Source: Typha latifolia | Lineage: Eukaryota > Streptophyta > Magnoliopsida > Poales > Typhaceae | Direction: 5' to 3' | DNA: 64,000 bases | NCBI GenBank assembly: GCA_019914945.1 | Contig: CM034101.1 | Coordinates: 18,425,188-18,489,187 of the forward strand | In this document: positions 32,007 to 44,899 of the stretch, piece by piece | Layout: every line of letters starts with the position of its first letter | Position numbering within the stretch: position 1 is the first letter of the stretch | Program-made: the position numbers and the translations under genes | The notes under the pieces: generated by a model | Told to the model about the DNA's origin: nothing | The model's database searches: none | Seen by the model: only the letters and a program-made list of their open reading frames with translations

Positions 32007-35000
32007 TTACCATGCAGCTCTACCGCTCAATGGGCTATCTGCGGCTATGGTGATTTTTCCACATTTGATATCCGAGAAGCACTCCAAGTCCAAGACACCC
32101 TTACTGCTGGCATCATTATCTAACCGCCCATCTACCATGTTCATCTGGTCAATGAGAGAGCGCCTGATGTGACCGGGAGGAGTTTCAGTGATACCAGCGA
32201 GATATACTTCAGATGAGAAGTCGAATTTGAGAGTGGCAATGGGAGTCGTCGGTTTCTTCAGGTCATCCTCTACCAAGATATCTGCTATTCTTGATAGGAT
32301 ACTGAATGCCAGACCAATGATAACCCTTGAGTAAGCTTCTACAATGGAATGACCAACATCCTGCATAGAAGAGGACAATCTAAATTAGCAGGTATATTCT
32401 TGAATCATAGTAACTGGGACGTGAGAACAATATAGGAAACTTTATTAGGAGAAGAAAAGTGTCACACCAAACAATATTATTATTCTAGTAGTAACAATAT
32501 GCCGGCCAAGATTTTGATGAAAAGTAAAATCAGCTGATCCTGCTACATTCTAAATAAAATTGGATATTCTAATAGAAGAATCACAATGTCCTAGTTGTGG
32601 GGAAGTTGGAATATTTATTTACCCAAATGATGCTGAAGGATGAACTTACTTTGTTATACTGGACTTTGGTGACATCGATAAAAGTTTGAGGAATGTTTGG
32701 AAATCTAGTCTTCAGAAGCTGCAGGAGTGTCTCGACTCTTTCTATGTACAGTGCAATCTTTTCCAGTTCTGATCCATTATTCTTCACAAAGTACCATTGG
32801 AATCGCCTTGGTGACCTCTTATTTGCGTCTTCAGATATTCTAACTTTCCATGCAAACACTGCGCCCTCTAATCTGTTCACAGTCTCAAGCACACTATGTT
32901 CATTTCTAAAATTAAGAGAAAGCAAGATTTCCTCAACTGAAATGCACTCTGCAGTTATAGCCTGATAAATATCTTCACCCAAGCTAGCTTTGCCTGACTG
33001 CAAATTTTAAACAGGCAACATTAGGATTTAATAAAGAAATTGCATTTTGTACCATACATTCGTGAAGTATAATTCTTCACCAAAACTGACTACAGTAAGT
33101 AAGTCCAAGATATATAAGAGATAACTACTTGCCTTTGGAAGGGCATTCATGACAGCAGAAGGTATAGGCATCTGGATTAGGACTTGTTCATTAATGGCTT
33201 TTGCAGCTTTGAGAACTTGGTGAACAATTTTGGCCTGAAAACCAAGCCGTTTTCTCTGAGAGTGGGAGAGCCCTGACTCAGGAACACAAGGAGATGGGAT
33301 CCACCATTTCTTGCTCTGTCTTAGGCCACCATTTCGGCTCCTCCCTTCAGCTCGACTACCGCACTCTGAATACCAAAATTCTGTGTCCACCATTGAATCT
33401 AAAAGTTCCTACAAAAATTTCGTTTATTAATGGCAATTAGATGAGTTAACTGACTGGGAACCATGAAACTTAAGTCACAATGCCAACTGACTGGGAACCT
33501 CAGTACTTGATAACTTAAAGGTTAAACGATAGCATACGATAAGCATGGAATCCAGCTTCTGAAGGGCTGGAAGGTTCACATGAACATCTGAGCGAGCTTT
33601 CGGGATCATAATCTGCAGATCAGAAATGCAAATAAGATATTGACCTTAAGCAGGAAAGTTACTGTAGTTGGGTTCTGTTCAGCAATCAGTTACCTCTAAC
33701 ATCCGTCCATTAGCCCCATTTTGCTTTGCAGGAACGAGCTCAACCATATAGCTAGTAGGAGAAAGTAACCAGTCCATTTCCCTTCGCCACATGCTCTTTT
33801 TTTCTTCAGATAAAGGCTCCAATTTCCAGAGTTCCCCAAATACAGTTGCTGAAAAGCAAAGCTCATTGTCATATTCGAGGAACATAAAGAACACCACCAG
33901 CATGAAGAGGATCAGATGCTATAAGAAATGTCAATCTTCCTTTACTGATCTGAGTAAAACATATGGATTAGGTAAATACTTGAGTTTACACTTTACAAGC
34001 ACGTTTATTTTAACATAACATATCACTCTCTAACCTAGAATGCAAAGGTAGCATTATTTGATGATAAATTTAGAGAGAGAAAATAAAATTGGTAATAGCT
34101 GTACAAGCTTGGTCCAATGGTAGTTTGCATGGGAGGAAAGATGTACATCAAGCACTAATTAGCAGCCACAGGAGCGCGATATTTAATAGCCATACAGAGA
34201 AAGAAGTACCTGATAGATTTGTTATAGCATTAGAGAGAGCAAGAGCAGCACTGATCCCCCTTGTTCCTCCTGAAACATCTTCACCAAGCAACAACTTGGC
34301 AAACTTCTCCTTCATGATCTCAATATCTGAGAAACTCATTGCATAAGTGATTGATGCTTTCCCTTTGCCAGAGAGATGCCGAAGATTGTGAAGGGTGTCC
34401 CATTCATCAAGTGGATGATCCTCCTCTTGCTTGCATGACAAGAGGCATTGAGAGGAAAATGAAGAGCCAGAAACATCTTTGCTTGATGAACAGCTCGAGG
34501 TTTCGTCATCAAGTGAATCAGTGGGAACACAACCATCTGTTGCGTTCATCTCACTAGGACCACTCACATCATCATAGGAGCAACTGTTAAGAATACAGCT
34601 CTCAAGGCCATTATATGTCATCACTCCTGCATCAAATTGAGTATTCCTTTTATTGGAGATACTATGAGAAGTTAGAAAAGATGGATTGTGTCATCTATCT
34701 AGACAGCTAAAAGAAATTAAAGCCAGCAATGTTGGGCCTCACCTGCTGCCTACTAGCTAAATATCATGGATGGACAGCCACTGTAGGAACTGCCACACAA
34801 GTCCAGGCCACTAATTGAGCCTTTTAATCAGTACTAAATTGAGTGACAGTCATTGCATTTTGGATGGGCCTATGTTGGTAGCCCTGTTTCATTCGATTAC
34901 AATTCCTTCCAACTATTCAAGCATGGTTTTTTTACCTTCAAATTTATATCTCGCCTGTCCTGGATCCTGGGATTTGCACCAATTAATTATGGTCATCTGA

Positions 35001-37335
35001 CTTGATGACGTAGACATGCATACACTAACTAATGTGTTCAGGTTAGATCATACGACTAGTATACACACAATTATTACAAACTGTGCCAGCCAGCCCAGCC
35101 CAAACCAACTCACAAAGAGAAAAAAATTGGTTCAAGCCAGAACTTTTTTTCTACTTTTTTTAGCTCAGGCTTGAAAGGAGAGTGTATCAAGTTGAGGGTT
35201 CAGCCACGGCACGCAATTAAAGGTTCACCGAGATGTTAAGCCGATCCAGATGCAGGCCATGACATGCTATGCTATGCTATACTCCAAAGTTTTCAATATC
35301 CAGGCCCAATCGGCCTATACAGTACCTTGGCCCATTAAGAATTTATAATTCTTCGCATGGCAACAACAGGCTAGACTTACAGTCCGCGGACGATCACACA
35401 AACAAAAGTAATAACGGTGACGCTAGACCTTGTATGTTGACTGACAAGTAGCAACGACGAACTACATGTACAGCAATGGTTGTATGGAAAAATAAAAAAA
35501 AGGAGTTGGGAGTAAAAAAGAGAAAATCTAAAGCAAATATGTACAATCTCAACAAATATTTTAAAAAAAAAAAATTTTATATAACACAACTTATATTTTA
35601 TCTATTTTGTAATTCATACCTTAGGATTTTATAATCCGATCTTTCTTTTTTTCTTATAATGTTCATTTAACATCCTGAATTAATTTAACATAACGTAACT
35701 AAACAAAATGATACCAGCAAAAAAATATTCCGCTATAATACACTGAGTAATTTATAGAATACCTAGATTACTTTTGTTCTTATCTTTAATTTACCCCCAT
35801 TTTTTCTAATTTATAAATTAAAAAAATTATAAAATACCTAAATATCTTTTCCAAAACGGAGGCTGGGGTGGAGAGATGGTTGGGAGAAGACAATGGAAAG
35901 TGGTGGTGGGGTCCGCTGGATGGGGTAGAGAGGAGGGGAGAGAACCATGAGAATATTTTAATAATTTGATAGATAGAATTACATAGACCAAATGATTAAA
36001 ATATGTTAAATTCTCAATGACAATGCTTGAATCACATAATAGATAAAAATATAGATTGTGTTATAAAATTTCAAAAAAAAAAAAAGAAACAATTTCTATA
36101 CTCTTTAAGGTGAGATTATACTTAGAAGCATTTCCCAGCCAACTACTACCATTAATCCCCACGGCATCACGGCGAGTACAAACATGCATTAACAAGTAAG
36201 AGGCAGGCCGTTGAACACCATTTACCCACCCTTCCCCTGGCGAATAGACGATAATATGTCTGAGTGGTGTACATTCTTGATGCACATGATCTGCTCACCA
36301 TATCAACCACGCGAGTCCCCGTGAAATGTGGCATCTTCGGCTTTTCCCCATTCCTCTCTGTTTTATGGAAATTTGAAAGGCTTCTTAGTTCTTACCCTCC
36401 CTACCCACTTAATTAAAGGCAGTACGAATTAAGCGTTATCCCTAGTTTATATTGGTTATAAATGATAACTAGTGGCACTTTAATCGTTACCATTTGGTGC
36501 TTCCATCTACAATAACAAAAGAACAACGTGTAACTCTACTACATCACCTAAGGTCAGACAAAGGATAAAATGCATTGATTATTATCAACCAAACTTGGCG
36601 AAGGCAGACCTGACCGAACCAAAACCGTAGAAAGCATGAAAGCCCGTCCGCCTGAACCATATTAAAAGCTCAGCTTTTAGGTAGAGTAAATGCACACAAG
36701 TTATACATGAAACGGGCCATAACCATAAAGAGTAGTAAAGGGCTAAAGCCTAAAGGCCGTCCAAAAGTACGGACAGTAGCCCAACCCTGTTAGCTGTGAG
36801 CCGAATTAATCGGTGTATTCCTCCAGCCATGAAAACCTGTTTTGATCCCTCTCCTCTGACTTCTCGCATCAGAGATGGGGATTTGGGAACTACTCTGAAA
36901 GGTAGACTTAAAAAGGCAGCCACAGTGCCACTGCACAGCAGTCGATATAGTCATTTCGGATCGGACGAGATCACTGTCCGCTGTATTGAGGGATACAGCG
37001 CAGTTACTGTAGCATTCTCGGGGTTTTTACCTTTTTCCCCGTCTTCCTAGTTCCTACCTTTGAATCGAAATCTTTCCACGGACGCAATCGTTATATATCC
37101 TTTTCTTTCTTTCGACTCGAAATACATATATAATATTATATATATATATATTGCGATACTAATTAGGAAAGTAATCCGGCCATTACGATGCATAAAACAA
37201 GAAAGGTGCGCCAAGATTCACGAAGATCAGGTGGAAGATTGCATGGATCGAGGGTGGAGAATACATACTCTCTTGCTCCTCCAAGTCCAAGCTGATGTCT
37301 TTGGTTCGGCGGCGGCAGCACGCTAATCTCCTCAT
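32007..37335 (-). CDS. PRONE-domain RopGEF, RopGEF14-like
   Basis: Seven exons in mRNA order: 37269-37335, 34210-34626, 33694-33848, 33538-33612, 33133-33408, 32650-32997, 32007-32360. Phases agree; 563 residues. RopGEFs load GTP onto ROP small GTPases at the plasma membrane during polar growth and receptor-kinase signalling. The short first exon ([15 protein letters not shown]) and the [13 protein letters not shown] junction match Arabidopsis RopGEF14. A variable Ser-rich segment follows (about 55-110), then PRONE from about 122 ([72 protein letters not shown]). The C-tail after about 500 is short and divergent. Intron 1 is 2.6 kb. Intron 5 seems to use a GC donor (AAG|GCAAGT): only that junction yields the conserved [11 protein letters not shown] order, although a GT site four bases on with another acceptor would also keep the frame. 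Confidence 0.92.
34630..37268 (-). other. Large first intron of the RopGEF gene
   Basis: No protein-coding exon is recognised inside. It holds AT-rich and A-rich stretches, and a GC-richer block near 36900-37050 with a palindromic feel (actgtccgctgtattgaggg, then atacagcgcagttactgtag) that looks like a dispersed repeat. Confidence 0.5.
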
Positions 37336-38620
37336 CTTGCCCGAATCAGCAGATCCTACCGGCTCTGCCCCCACCAAAAATTAACGAAATCAGAACTAAA
37401 AATTCAATTGCAAATAACTAACTCACTTCCAATATTTTCTTCTTCTCTTTGGTTTGTTTATATTAGCAATACTTTTGATTTATCTACATCAAAAGGCTCC
37501 GTCAGCAGAAACAATGAGTAAAGTTGGCAGAAAGGAGATTTGAAAATTTTAAATGTGATGATTGGAAACTTTTATTGAGCTTTTTGGAGCAGAATCCGAG
37601 GAAAAGAGACAGAAAAAAAAATCATGAGAACTCCTGGGAAAGAGGGGAAACAAAATGTCAAGGAAACAAAATAAGATAATGCCGTAGATTTAGCAAAGAA
37701 AGGAGGGGATAGGAGAGGAGAGGCGAACCTTAGAGTCTTGAACTCAGATCGATCCCCACTAGTATTAACTGATCTCTAACGGTCACCAGATCTGCACGAA
37801 GAAAACAACGAGAGAGCGAAGAACAAGAGTCGGAGAAAGACGCAGAGACGAAGGGCGATTCTTAGCTACCTGAGCCTCAGAGAGAGAGAGAGATTTGTTT
37901 ATTGTTGGCAATAAATAAGAGAAAGGAAAACATAGCATTATTTACTTTTCATACAGGAGATAGTGGAAAAAAAAAATTACATGGGTATAGAGTTTTGTTG
38001 GAGTGGAACAAGAGCGGGGAGTGTATAGGAGGGAAGATGTAACGAAAACTGTCGGGTTCGGCCAAAATAAATTGGTTCAGTTCATCCCACCAATACCACT
38101 GTTCCTCCATTATGTACGACTCTCAGATATCTCACCGCAGCATAGCATCCTAGGAAAATACAATATAATATATGTAGGTAGAAAAGCAAACCCATTCCGG
38201 TCCGGTCCGGCACGGCATGCTCGGCCCCTTTTTACTTGATCAAATAAACTTACCGCCATCCGGCGGTAATCCATCCCTTATTTATTATATACTCTATACT
38301 CTTCTATTTATCTCAAAAGAAAAGTGAGGGCAGTGCATCTTGCTTATTATTACATTGTTGGTCACTGATTTTATCTTCTCATAGTCATTATTTCCCGGCC
38401 CATTTGATATTATTAGAAATCCTGCGAAGCACTTGTCTGCAAACTTCACCAAGAATCACAAGGTGGTGTGTGAAGTTGAACAGAACAGTAGCGGAAAATA
38501 GTGCTAGTCTACTCTCGGATTTGGCATTTTGTAGCTAGCTTTGTTTACACCTTTTCGATTCAATTATGCCGTAGTGGTTAGAAAGGGTAAAAGAAAGGAA
38601 TAAAGTTGGCGTGTCACATA

Positions 38621-38624
<4 letters not shown>

Positions 38625-38676
<52 letters not shown>
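38625..38676. repeat. (AG)26 microsatellite
   Basis: A perfect AG run of about 52 bp in the RopGEF-BAHD intergenic region. Confidence 0.95.
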
Positions 38677-38679
<3 letters not shown>

Positions 38680-39228
38680 TAAATAGTAAACAGGATATTT
38701 ATTTAGTAACCAACTGGAGACGCGAGTAAATCGCATGACTGGTCGGGGCAGGAATATCACCTTCATCGGCGGGGATAATTATTAATAATGCTACTAGCTA
38801 TGCAAGGGCCAGGCCGGAGGTCCCCCACCCCCGCCCATTCCAAATTGGAGCGGGGTGGATGGTTAAGAAGATTCCTTGACATGCCCAGGTCACAAGAAAA
38901 GGAAAGATGAGATGTATAAGTTAATATCCTCATTCCCTCCCAGTCCTCCTCCTATTTTCTCTGCGGTCCCAGCAGAGGGCGTACAGTACTTCTCCTCTAG
39001 GACCCGAGTGGATTGGTTTTTTAATTTTCCCTTCCTGTCCTCCAATTTGGCTGTTTTGACAGTTGGGATTTGGAAGGACTTTTCGTAGACCAACAGGATG
39101 AAAACGAATCTCTAGGTAACTACGGAGACTGGGTGGCAGGTGAAACTCAAAGAAAGAATTCACAGCAACTTGTCTCGATATTTAAATATCACAACGACAT
39201 ATATAATATCGGGAAGAGCGTAAGTGTA

Positions 39229-39248
39229 ACACACACACACACACACAT

Positions 39249-39294
<46 letters not shown>
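39229..39294. repeat. (AC)n-(AG)n compound microsatellite
   Basis: About 18 bp of AC followed by about 45 bp of AG with one interruption. Confidence 0.95.
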
Positions 39295-39297
<3 letters not shown>

Positions 39298-39969
39298 CTT
39301 CTCGCTCTCTCGCTATGTCTCACTTTGTAGAGCTAGCTAAGAGTTGCACCGAGAAAGAGGAGTGAATGCCGGGATGCTTGCTTATTAACTAACCATGTAT
39401 AATTAAGATATATATTTCAAGATGTCCGCATCGCATGCTGATTCAGAATTCTTTTCGGTTCAACATATTTTGGGCTTCGCCAATTGGGCTTTCATGATTA
39501 AAGTAAGCCTTGGGTCAAACTGCACTACTCCTGGGCTCCGAAACTACAAGATTCTAAAAGCTTTTATATATATGCAAAAATGGCCTGGCTGAATTAGTCC
39601 TAATTGTTGCGTAGTAGAGCCGAAGGAATTCGTCTTCTTTGAGATAAAAATATAAAATAGCTATGACAAACTTCTCTTTTATCGATCCCTCCTCAGTTGT
39701 CAGTCTTGTTATTAATTAGTCCTAGGACAAACTTGATGGGAAACTACTTCAATGATAATTTAGGACCACCACAATCTGCTCCCTCATATGCAGATATTTT
39801 TATTTTTATTTAAAAAAACAGATGCAAATAAGAGAAGTGGTAGGCCAGATTGACTTTTCAAAATGAGATAAAGCCAATATATAGAAAAATCACAGTTAAA
39901 TTCTCTTGCTTAACTTAACTGTTAGCTTCTTAATTTTCACGACACCTTCCATCGTCAAATATATATATA

Positions 39970-39972
39970 CAG

Positions 39973-40018
<46 letters not shown>
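39970..40018. repeat. (AG)n microsatellite
   Basis: An AG run of about 48 bp, preceded by a short TA run. Confidence 0.95.
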
Positions 40019-40019
<1 letters not shown>

Positions 40020-40887
40020 TTTCTCTGAGAGTGAGAGGAAATTAAGGGTGAGAAATGAAGTGATGAGCCACCTAACTCGGACGTAACATCAAAGGCCATT
40101 GGAGAACTCTGGAATCTCTAGCATATACATTATTGGTGCTTATTTCATTGGAGATGCTGATGGTGAGTAGGAAATTGCACGTATGGATTCGGCAAAGGAA
40201 ATACCCAAAAAAAAAAAAGAACCGTGACCAATCGAAGACTCTTCCGAGTCTAAAGCCTCCACATTTTCCTTGCCATCAAATTGTTCATCACCTGACTGGT
40301 AATTGATGCAGTGGGAAAGCATATGCTCTGACTAGAAACGCACCACGACGATTGCCAAGTTTTCATGCGACTTTGACTGCTGTAAAGCAATAAAATTGCC
40401 ACGCAATAGTGCGTGAAAAGGCTGCTAACAGTAAATTCAAGAAATGTAGCTTGAAAGCCCTATCTTGGCGCTAGGGATCAGATGTGCTATGAAGTCTTCT
40501 TTCTCTTGGATCAAATGGTATCCACGTGGCCCGGCTTAGCCTCAGCCTCATCTTTACAGAATTTACTTTTAGTAATTTTAACTAATGTAACATAACTGTC
40601 ACTAGTCACCGTATATATTTCCTTCTCAGATCAGCGTCGTCAACTACTGTGAACACGCATTGTATGAACCCACCCGAGTCAAATTATAACAAAAAGACTA
40701 TATTAGCTCGGAGGGCAGCACGGAAGTTTTCATGGCACTTCTCCGCAATTCCCACGCGCCAACTTCACCACAATAAAAATCAGACTCGTGTGACAAGTCC
40801 AGACTCCAGATTGGTATGTATCACAAGTGAAAATGTGCTGATCGAATACTAATATTTATGTATTGTGATTTTAACCGGTTGTGGCCC

Positions 40888-40889
<2 letters not shown>

Positions 40890-40953
<64 letters not shown>
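40890..40953. repeat. (TC)n-(TA)n compound microsatellite
   Basis: About 40 bp of TC running directly into about 24 bp of TA, upstream of the BAHD gene. A further TA run lies at 41068-41089. Confidence 0.95.
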
Positions 40954-41229
40954 TTGGAACGAGTAGTTTACTTATCTATCCCTAACCTACGGACTAGAAT
41001 TATCGAAAAGTCAAGACAAGTAAACTTGTGAAACATGCTCCCAGTTCAAATCTATTTCAGTCATTTTCATATATATATATATATATATTCTCTCTTTCCC
41101 ATATGTCCCATATGTCCACTTCGGAAAAACTTTATTGCTAAATGTAATATGTAAATAAAAATAAAAATAAATGCGCAATATAGAAAGTACAGCAGGGGAA
41201 CAAATTTTGGATCAGGGATTGGCAGTATT

Positions 41230-41346
41230 ATACGTAACAGGGTTGCTCAAATGTGTCTAGTCCTATTTCAATGATATTAATTAAGACTCGATGAGGACTT
41301 ACTTCGCGTCTTAATTAATATCGATTATGCGTAACAGGGTTGCTCT
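41230..41346. repeat. Hairpin between direct repeats
   Basis: A stem of about 15 perfect pairs forms between gatattaattaagac (41273-41287) and gtcttaattaatatc (41308-41322), around a loop of about 20 bases. The 17-mer cgtaacagggttgctc with its preceding base occurs just outside on both sides (about 41233 and 41330) in the same direction. This may be an insertion footprint or a small folded RNA. Confidence 0.6.
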
Positions 41347-41529
41347 GTTTTTCAACGCAAACGTAATGGGGTTAGTTAAAGGTCTCATGACGTACTAAAG
41401 TAATTAGGAGAACTACTCAATTTCCATGCAAGTATCACGAGTGTTACCAAGACATGCAGGGTAAGTTGAGTAAACTGCAATCTCCACCGAGCAAGCAACA
41501 AGTTGTTTAATTTAATTTAGCTCTTCTCA

Positions 41530-41583
41530 GCCAATCCGCCCCAACCCCCCTCCCCCCCCCCCCCGGCATCAGGCTATAAAAGG
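41530..41583 (+). promoter_or_regulatory. TATA box, poly-C tract and CCAAT box of the BAHD gene
   Basis: A textbook CTATAAAAGG lies at 41574-41583, about 150 bp before the ATG, so transcription should start near 41610. A CCAAT motif is at about 41531, and a C-rich run at 41547-41564 lies between the two. Confidence 0.75.
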
Positions 41584-41725
41584 CACCTCCCACCTTCCGA
41601 CTTCCAAGCACACCACTACCCACACACATTTATCTACAACAGTTAACTAAAGAGTTCCTAAATCAGATTAGTATTCTAGCGTAGCTACCCTCTTGCTCAA
41701 TCCCAAATACTGCAGAGTACATTTA

Positions 41726-42167
41726 ATGGCGTCGTCGTCAGTACGCTTCTCCGTCCAGAGACGGCAGGCCGTTCTGGTTGCTCCTGCGGAGGCGACTCCA
41801 TATGAGTTGAAGCGTCTGTCAGACATCGACGACCAAGAAGCGTTGCGCTTCCAAATCCCGGTGATCCAATTCTACCGAGCCGACCCGTCGATGGAAGGGC
41901 GAGACCCAGCCAAGGTCATCCGCGAGGCCCTGGCGAAGGCGCTCGTCTTCTACTACCCCTTTGCAGGGCGTATGAGGGAGCAGGCCGGACGGAAGCTGGT
42001 GGTGGAGTGCACTGGAGAGGGAGTGTTGTTCATCGAAGCTGACGCCGACATTCGCCTCGACCAGTTTGGTGACAAACTTGAGCCTCCCTTCCCATGTCTG
42101 GAGGAGCTCATCTTCGTCGAATCTGAGGCTTCCGCTGGTGTCCTTAACTGCCCGTTACTCTTGATCC

Positions 42168-42204
<37 letters not shown>

Positions 42205-42249
42205 TAGTTTTAGAATCTCTTTTTTCGTCTTAATTTAGAAACAAAAAGA

Positions 42250-42280
<31 letters not shown>

Positions 42281-43436
42281 ATTTTATATATACATATAAA
42301 ATTGTTTTTATATACATACAATTATATATATATATATATATATATTCTTTTTATATACATACAATTATATATATATATATATATAGCCCGATTTATTTAT
42401 CAAACAAGGCCTAAATTAGTATTAGCAAAAGAGTTGTGAGTATGAATTTGCATCTCTAATCTAACGGGGGATGTGCATTCACGCGTCCGTGCAGGTAACC
42501 CGATTGGCATGCGGCGGGTTCATCTTCGGGCTTCGGCTGAACCACACGATGAGCGACGCCCCCGGGCTGGTCCAATTCATGAACGCGGTGGCCGAGCTAG
42601 CTCGTGGCCTTCCCGCCCCGAGCGTTCGTCCCGTGTGGGGGCGTAAGATTCTGGAGGCGCGCAACCCCCCGCGGCCGTCCTTCGCTCATCGCGAGTACGA
42701 GGAGGTCCCCGACACCAAGGGCACCGTCGTCCCCCTCGACGACATGGTCCACCGCTCCTTCTTCTTCGGCCCCCGCGAGATGGCCACACTCAGGAGTCAC
42801 GTCCCCCCTCAACTCCGCAAGACCTCCTCCACATTCGAGATCCTTACCGCCTGCATCTGGAAGTGCCGCACCCTCGCCATCTCCCCCGATCCAGAAGAGG
42901 AGCTGCGCATGATCTGCATCGTCAGCGTCCGCGGCAAGAGTGGCCTCCAGCTGCCCGACGGCTACTACGGCAATGCCTTCGCATTCCCCGTGGCTGTCTC
43001 CACCGCGGATAAGCTATGCCGAAACCCGTTAGGCTACGCTTTGGAGCTGGTGAAGAAGGCCAAGGCGGCGGTAGACCACGAGTACATTCGCTCCGTCGCC
43101 GACCTCATGGTGCTCCTCGGCCGGCCCCACTTCGCCGTTGTGCGCGCCTACCTCGTGTCGGATCTCACGCGGGCGGGGTTCGTCGACGTCGATTTCGGAT
43201 GGGGTAAGGCGGTGTACGGCGGCCCCGCCAAGGGAGGGGTGGGGGCCATTCCTGGCGTGGCCAGCTTCTACATCCCCACTACAAACGACAAGGGGGAGAA
43301 AGGGATTGTGGTGCCTGTTTGCTTGCCTGCTCCCGCCATGAATAAATTCGCGACCGAGATCGACTGCTTACTCAAGGAACCGGCGGCCAACCAAGAGTAC
43401 TCTACCACATCTCCCCTCGTCATGTCTGCCCTCTAG
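41726..43436 (+). CDS. BAHD acyltransferase, benzyl-alcohol benzoyltransferase-like
   Basis: Two exons, 41726-42169 and 42495-43436, joined over a phase-0 GT-AG intron, give 461 residues, normal for BAHD enzymes. These are cytosolic and move an acyl group from acyl-CoA to an alcohol or amine. The catalytic HTMSD (165-169) stands 16 residues after the intron, and DFGWG (381-385) is intact. The N-terminus ([20 protein letters not shown]) and the PFAGRMREQ block fit the clade with benzyl alcohol O-benzoyltransferase and other volatile-ester or anthraniloyl/methanol transferases; the true substrate cannot be told from sequence. The ATG at 41726 is preferred because the frame upstream has no other ATG. 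The second exon is GC-rich, unlike its AT-rich surroundings. A TATA box is present, consistent with regulated expression. Confidence 0.92.
42170..42494 (+). repeat. BAHD intron with four (TA)n tracts
   Basis: The 325-bp intron contains TA runs at about 42171-42200, 42251-42275, 42323-42346 and 42366-42385, plus a partial repeat in which attctttttatatacatacaa-like sequence recurs. These runs can pair with each other and probably vary in length between individuals. Confidence 0.9.
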
Positions 43437-44115
43437 CTAGCTAGAAATAGTACGTACTTTTTTTACTTTCTCAATTTCTGATCAAGGTGATGCTTTTCCT
43501 GCTAAGGTATTGTAAAATACAAAAAGTCATAGATTGGCTGTATTCGTCTGTATCCCGATTGGAAACGTATGTGTTTTGTAGGGCTGTTGTCAAAATAATT
43601 AAGCTAAGCTCGAGAACGAGTTAAGTTGAGTATGATCTTTAAAATAGTTTTAAAAATAAATTTAAGCTAAATTTAATTATGAATCGGCTCAATCAAAGAG
43701 ACTCGAAATAGTGTATACATCATGGCCACAGGACAGGAGAATCCTAAGATCAGATCCCCAGTACGTGAATCAAGGAAAGGGAAAAAAACGCAAAAAGTAT
43801 TTTAAATCAAGAGACTTAAGAAGGGTAATTCTTCTTCTTCACTTGTCATATTATCTTCGCATGTCTTTAGCTTTCCTCCTGTTTTAAGGTTCAGTTATTC
43901 AACAGGACGGGCCGTAGTATGCTCAACCTATGTGATCAGAACAAAGTCTAAATATGACTCAGCACACCACTACAACTTATCTGATCAAAACGACAAAACC
44001 ACAGCTCTTTTCTGTTTTCGAGAAAACTCTTGAACACAGCTACTTTATTCAAAATTTGATAGGTAGCATAGTAAAGTAAGAAGGGGAGTTAAGGATAGTT
44101 TAGGAATAAGCATCC

Positions 44116-44157
<42 letters not shown>

Positions 44158-44899
44158 ATATATGAAAATTTCCAAACCAATAAGAAAGATTTTAGAATAT
44201 TTTAAGGCCCAAAATGAGAACGGTTCCTATATTGATTTTCCTCTTAATTTACGAAAACTGGTTTAACATCTATTTGGCGTACGTGATGCACTAATGTTTT
44301 TTTTCTTTCTAAAGTAGGACCAAATCTTACTATATGTTTCTAAACTCATCCACATCTTATTGAGGAAATTCTATAAATAGATATTGGAAAATAAAAGAAT
44401 ATGCAAAAGCAACATGGAAGTTTACTAATCGGTAAGAGAAAAGCTGATTGGTCTCCCGAATAATTCTACAGAAACATCATCTTCATGCCTAATACATAGA
44501 CCACTTCCCCCCGCTGCATGCGTGCGTGCACTGCCGTACAACCCAATAGAAGCATGACAACAGAAAATATAACAAATCCATTGTAAGAGTTCCAACAAAA
44601 GATATTGTCTCTATTATGATAACTTTTCAAGAAAAATGAGTAATTTTTTAGGGGGCCTTAATAAAAAATAAAAAATACTTTTTAGGGGGCTTGCTTTACA
44701 ACAGTACAAGTTCATTTCCTTCTCTAGTTTCATTCTATGAAAAAAAAGAAAAAAAGAAAGAAAGAAAGAAAGAATAGGAGCAGCTGTTTACAGAATCCCC
44801 CGGCAACAGCAGCACCGGCATTGCCAAACAAAATGAAATCTTTAATAAGAGATAGAAGCACTAAGCCTCTACCCATTGGACGTCCTATATTAGCAGCTC
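43437..44899. other. Intergenic downstream of BAHD
   Basis: Contains the BAHD 3' untranslated region and a (TA)n run at 44117-44155. AT-rich sequence follows, then an A-rich run at 44740-44775. No gene is supported. Confidence 0.5.
44117..44155. repeat. (TA)n microsatellite
   Basis: A perfect TA run of about 39 bp. Confidence 0.95.

Larger units (their letters stand above)
37336..41573. other. Gene-poor, SSR-rich intergenic region
   Basis: Includes the RopGEF promoter and leader next to 37336-37900. The rest has many dinucleotide runs listed separately and a hairpin near 41273. No gene, tRNA or transposase is supported; the frames over GA or CT runs are artefacts. Confidence 0.5.

Noticed and set aside
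42479..42912. Antisense and shifted frames in BAHD exon 2
   Set aside because: Shadows of a GC-rich coding exon; the BAHD frame carries all the motifs.
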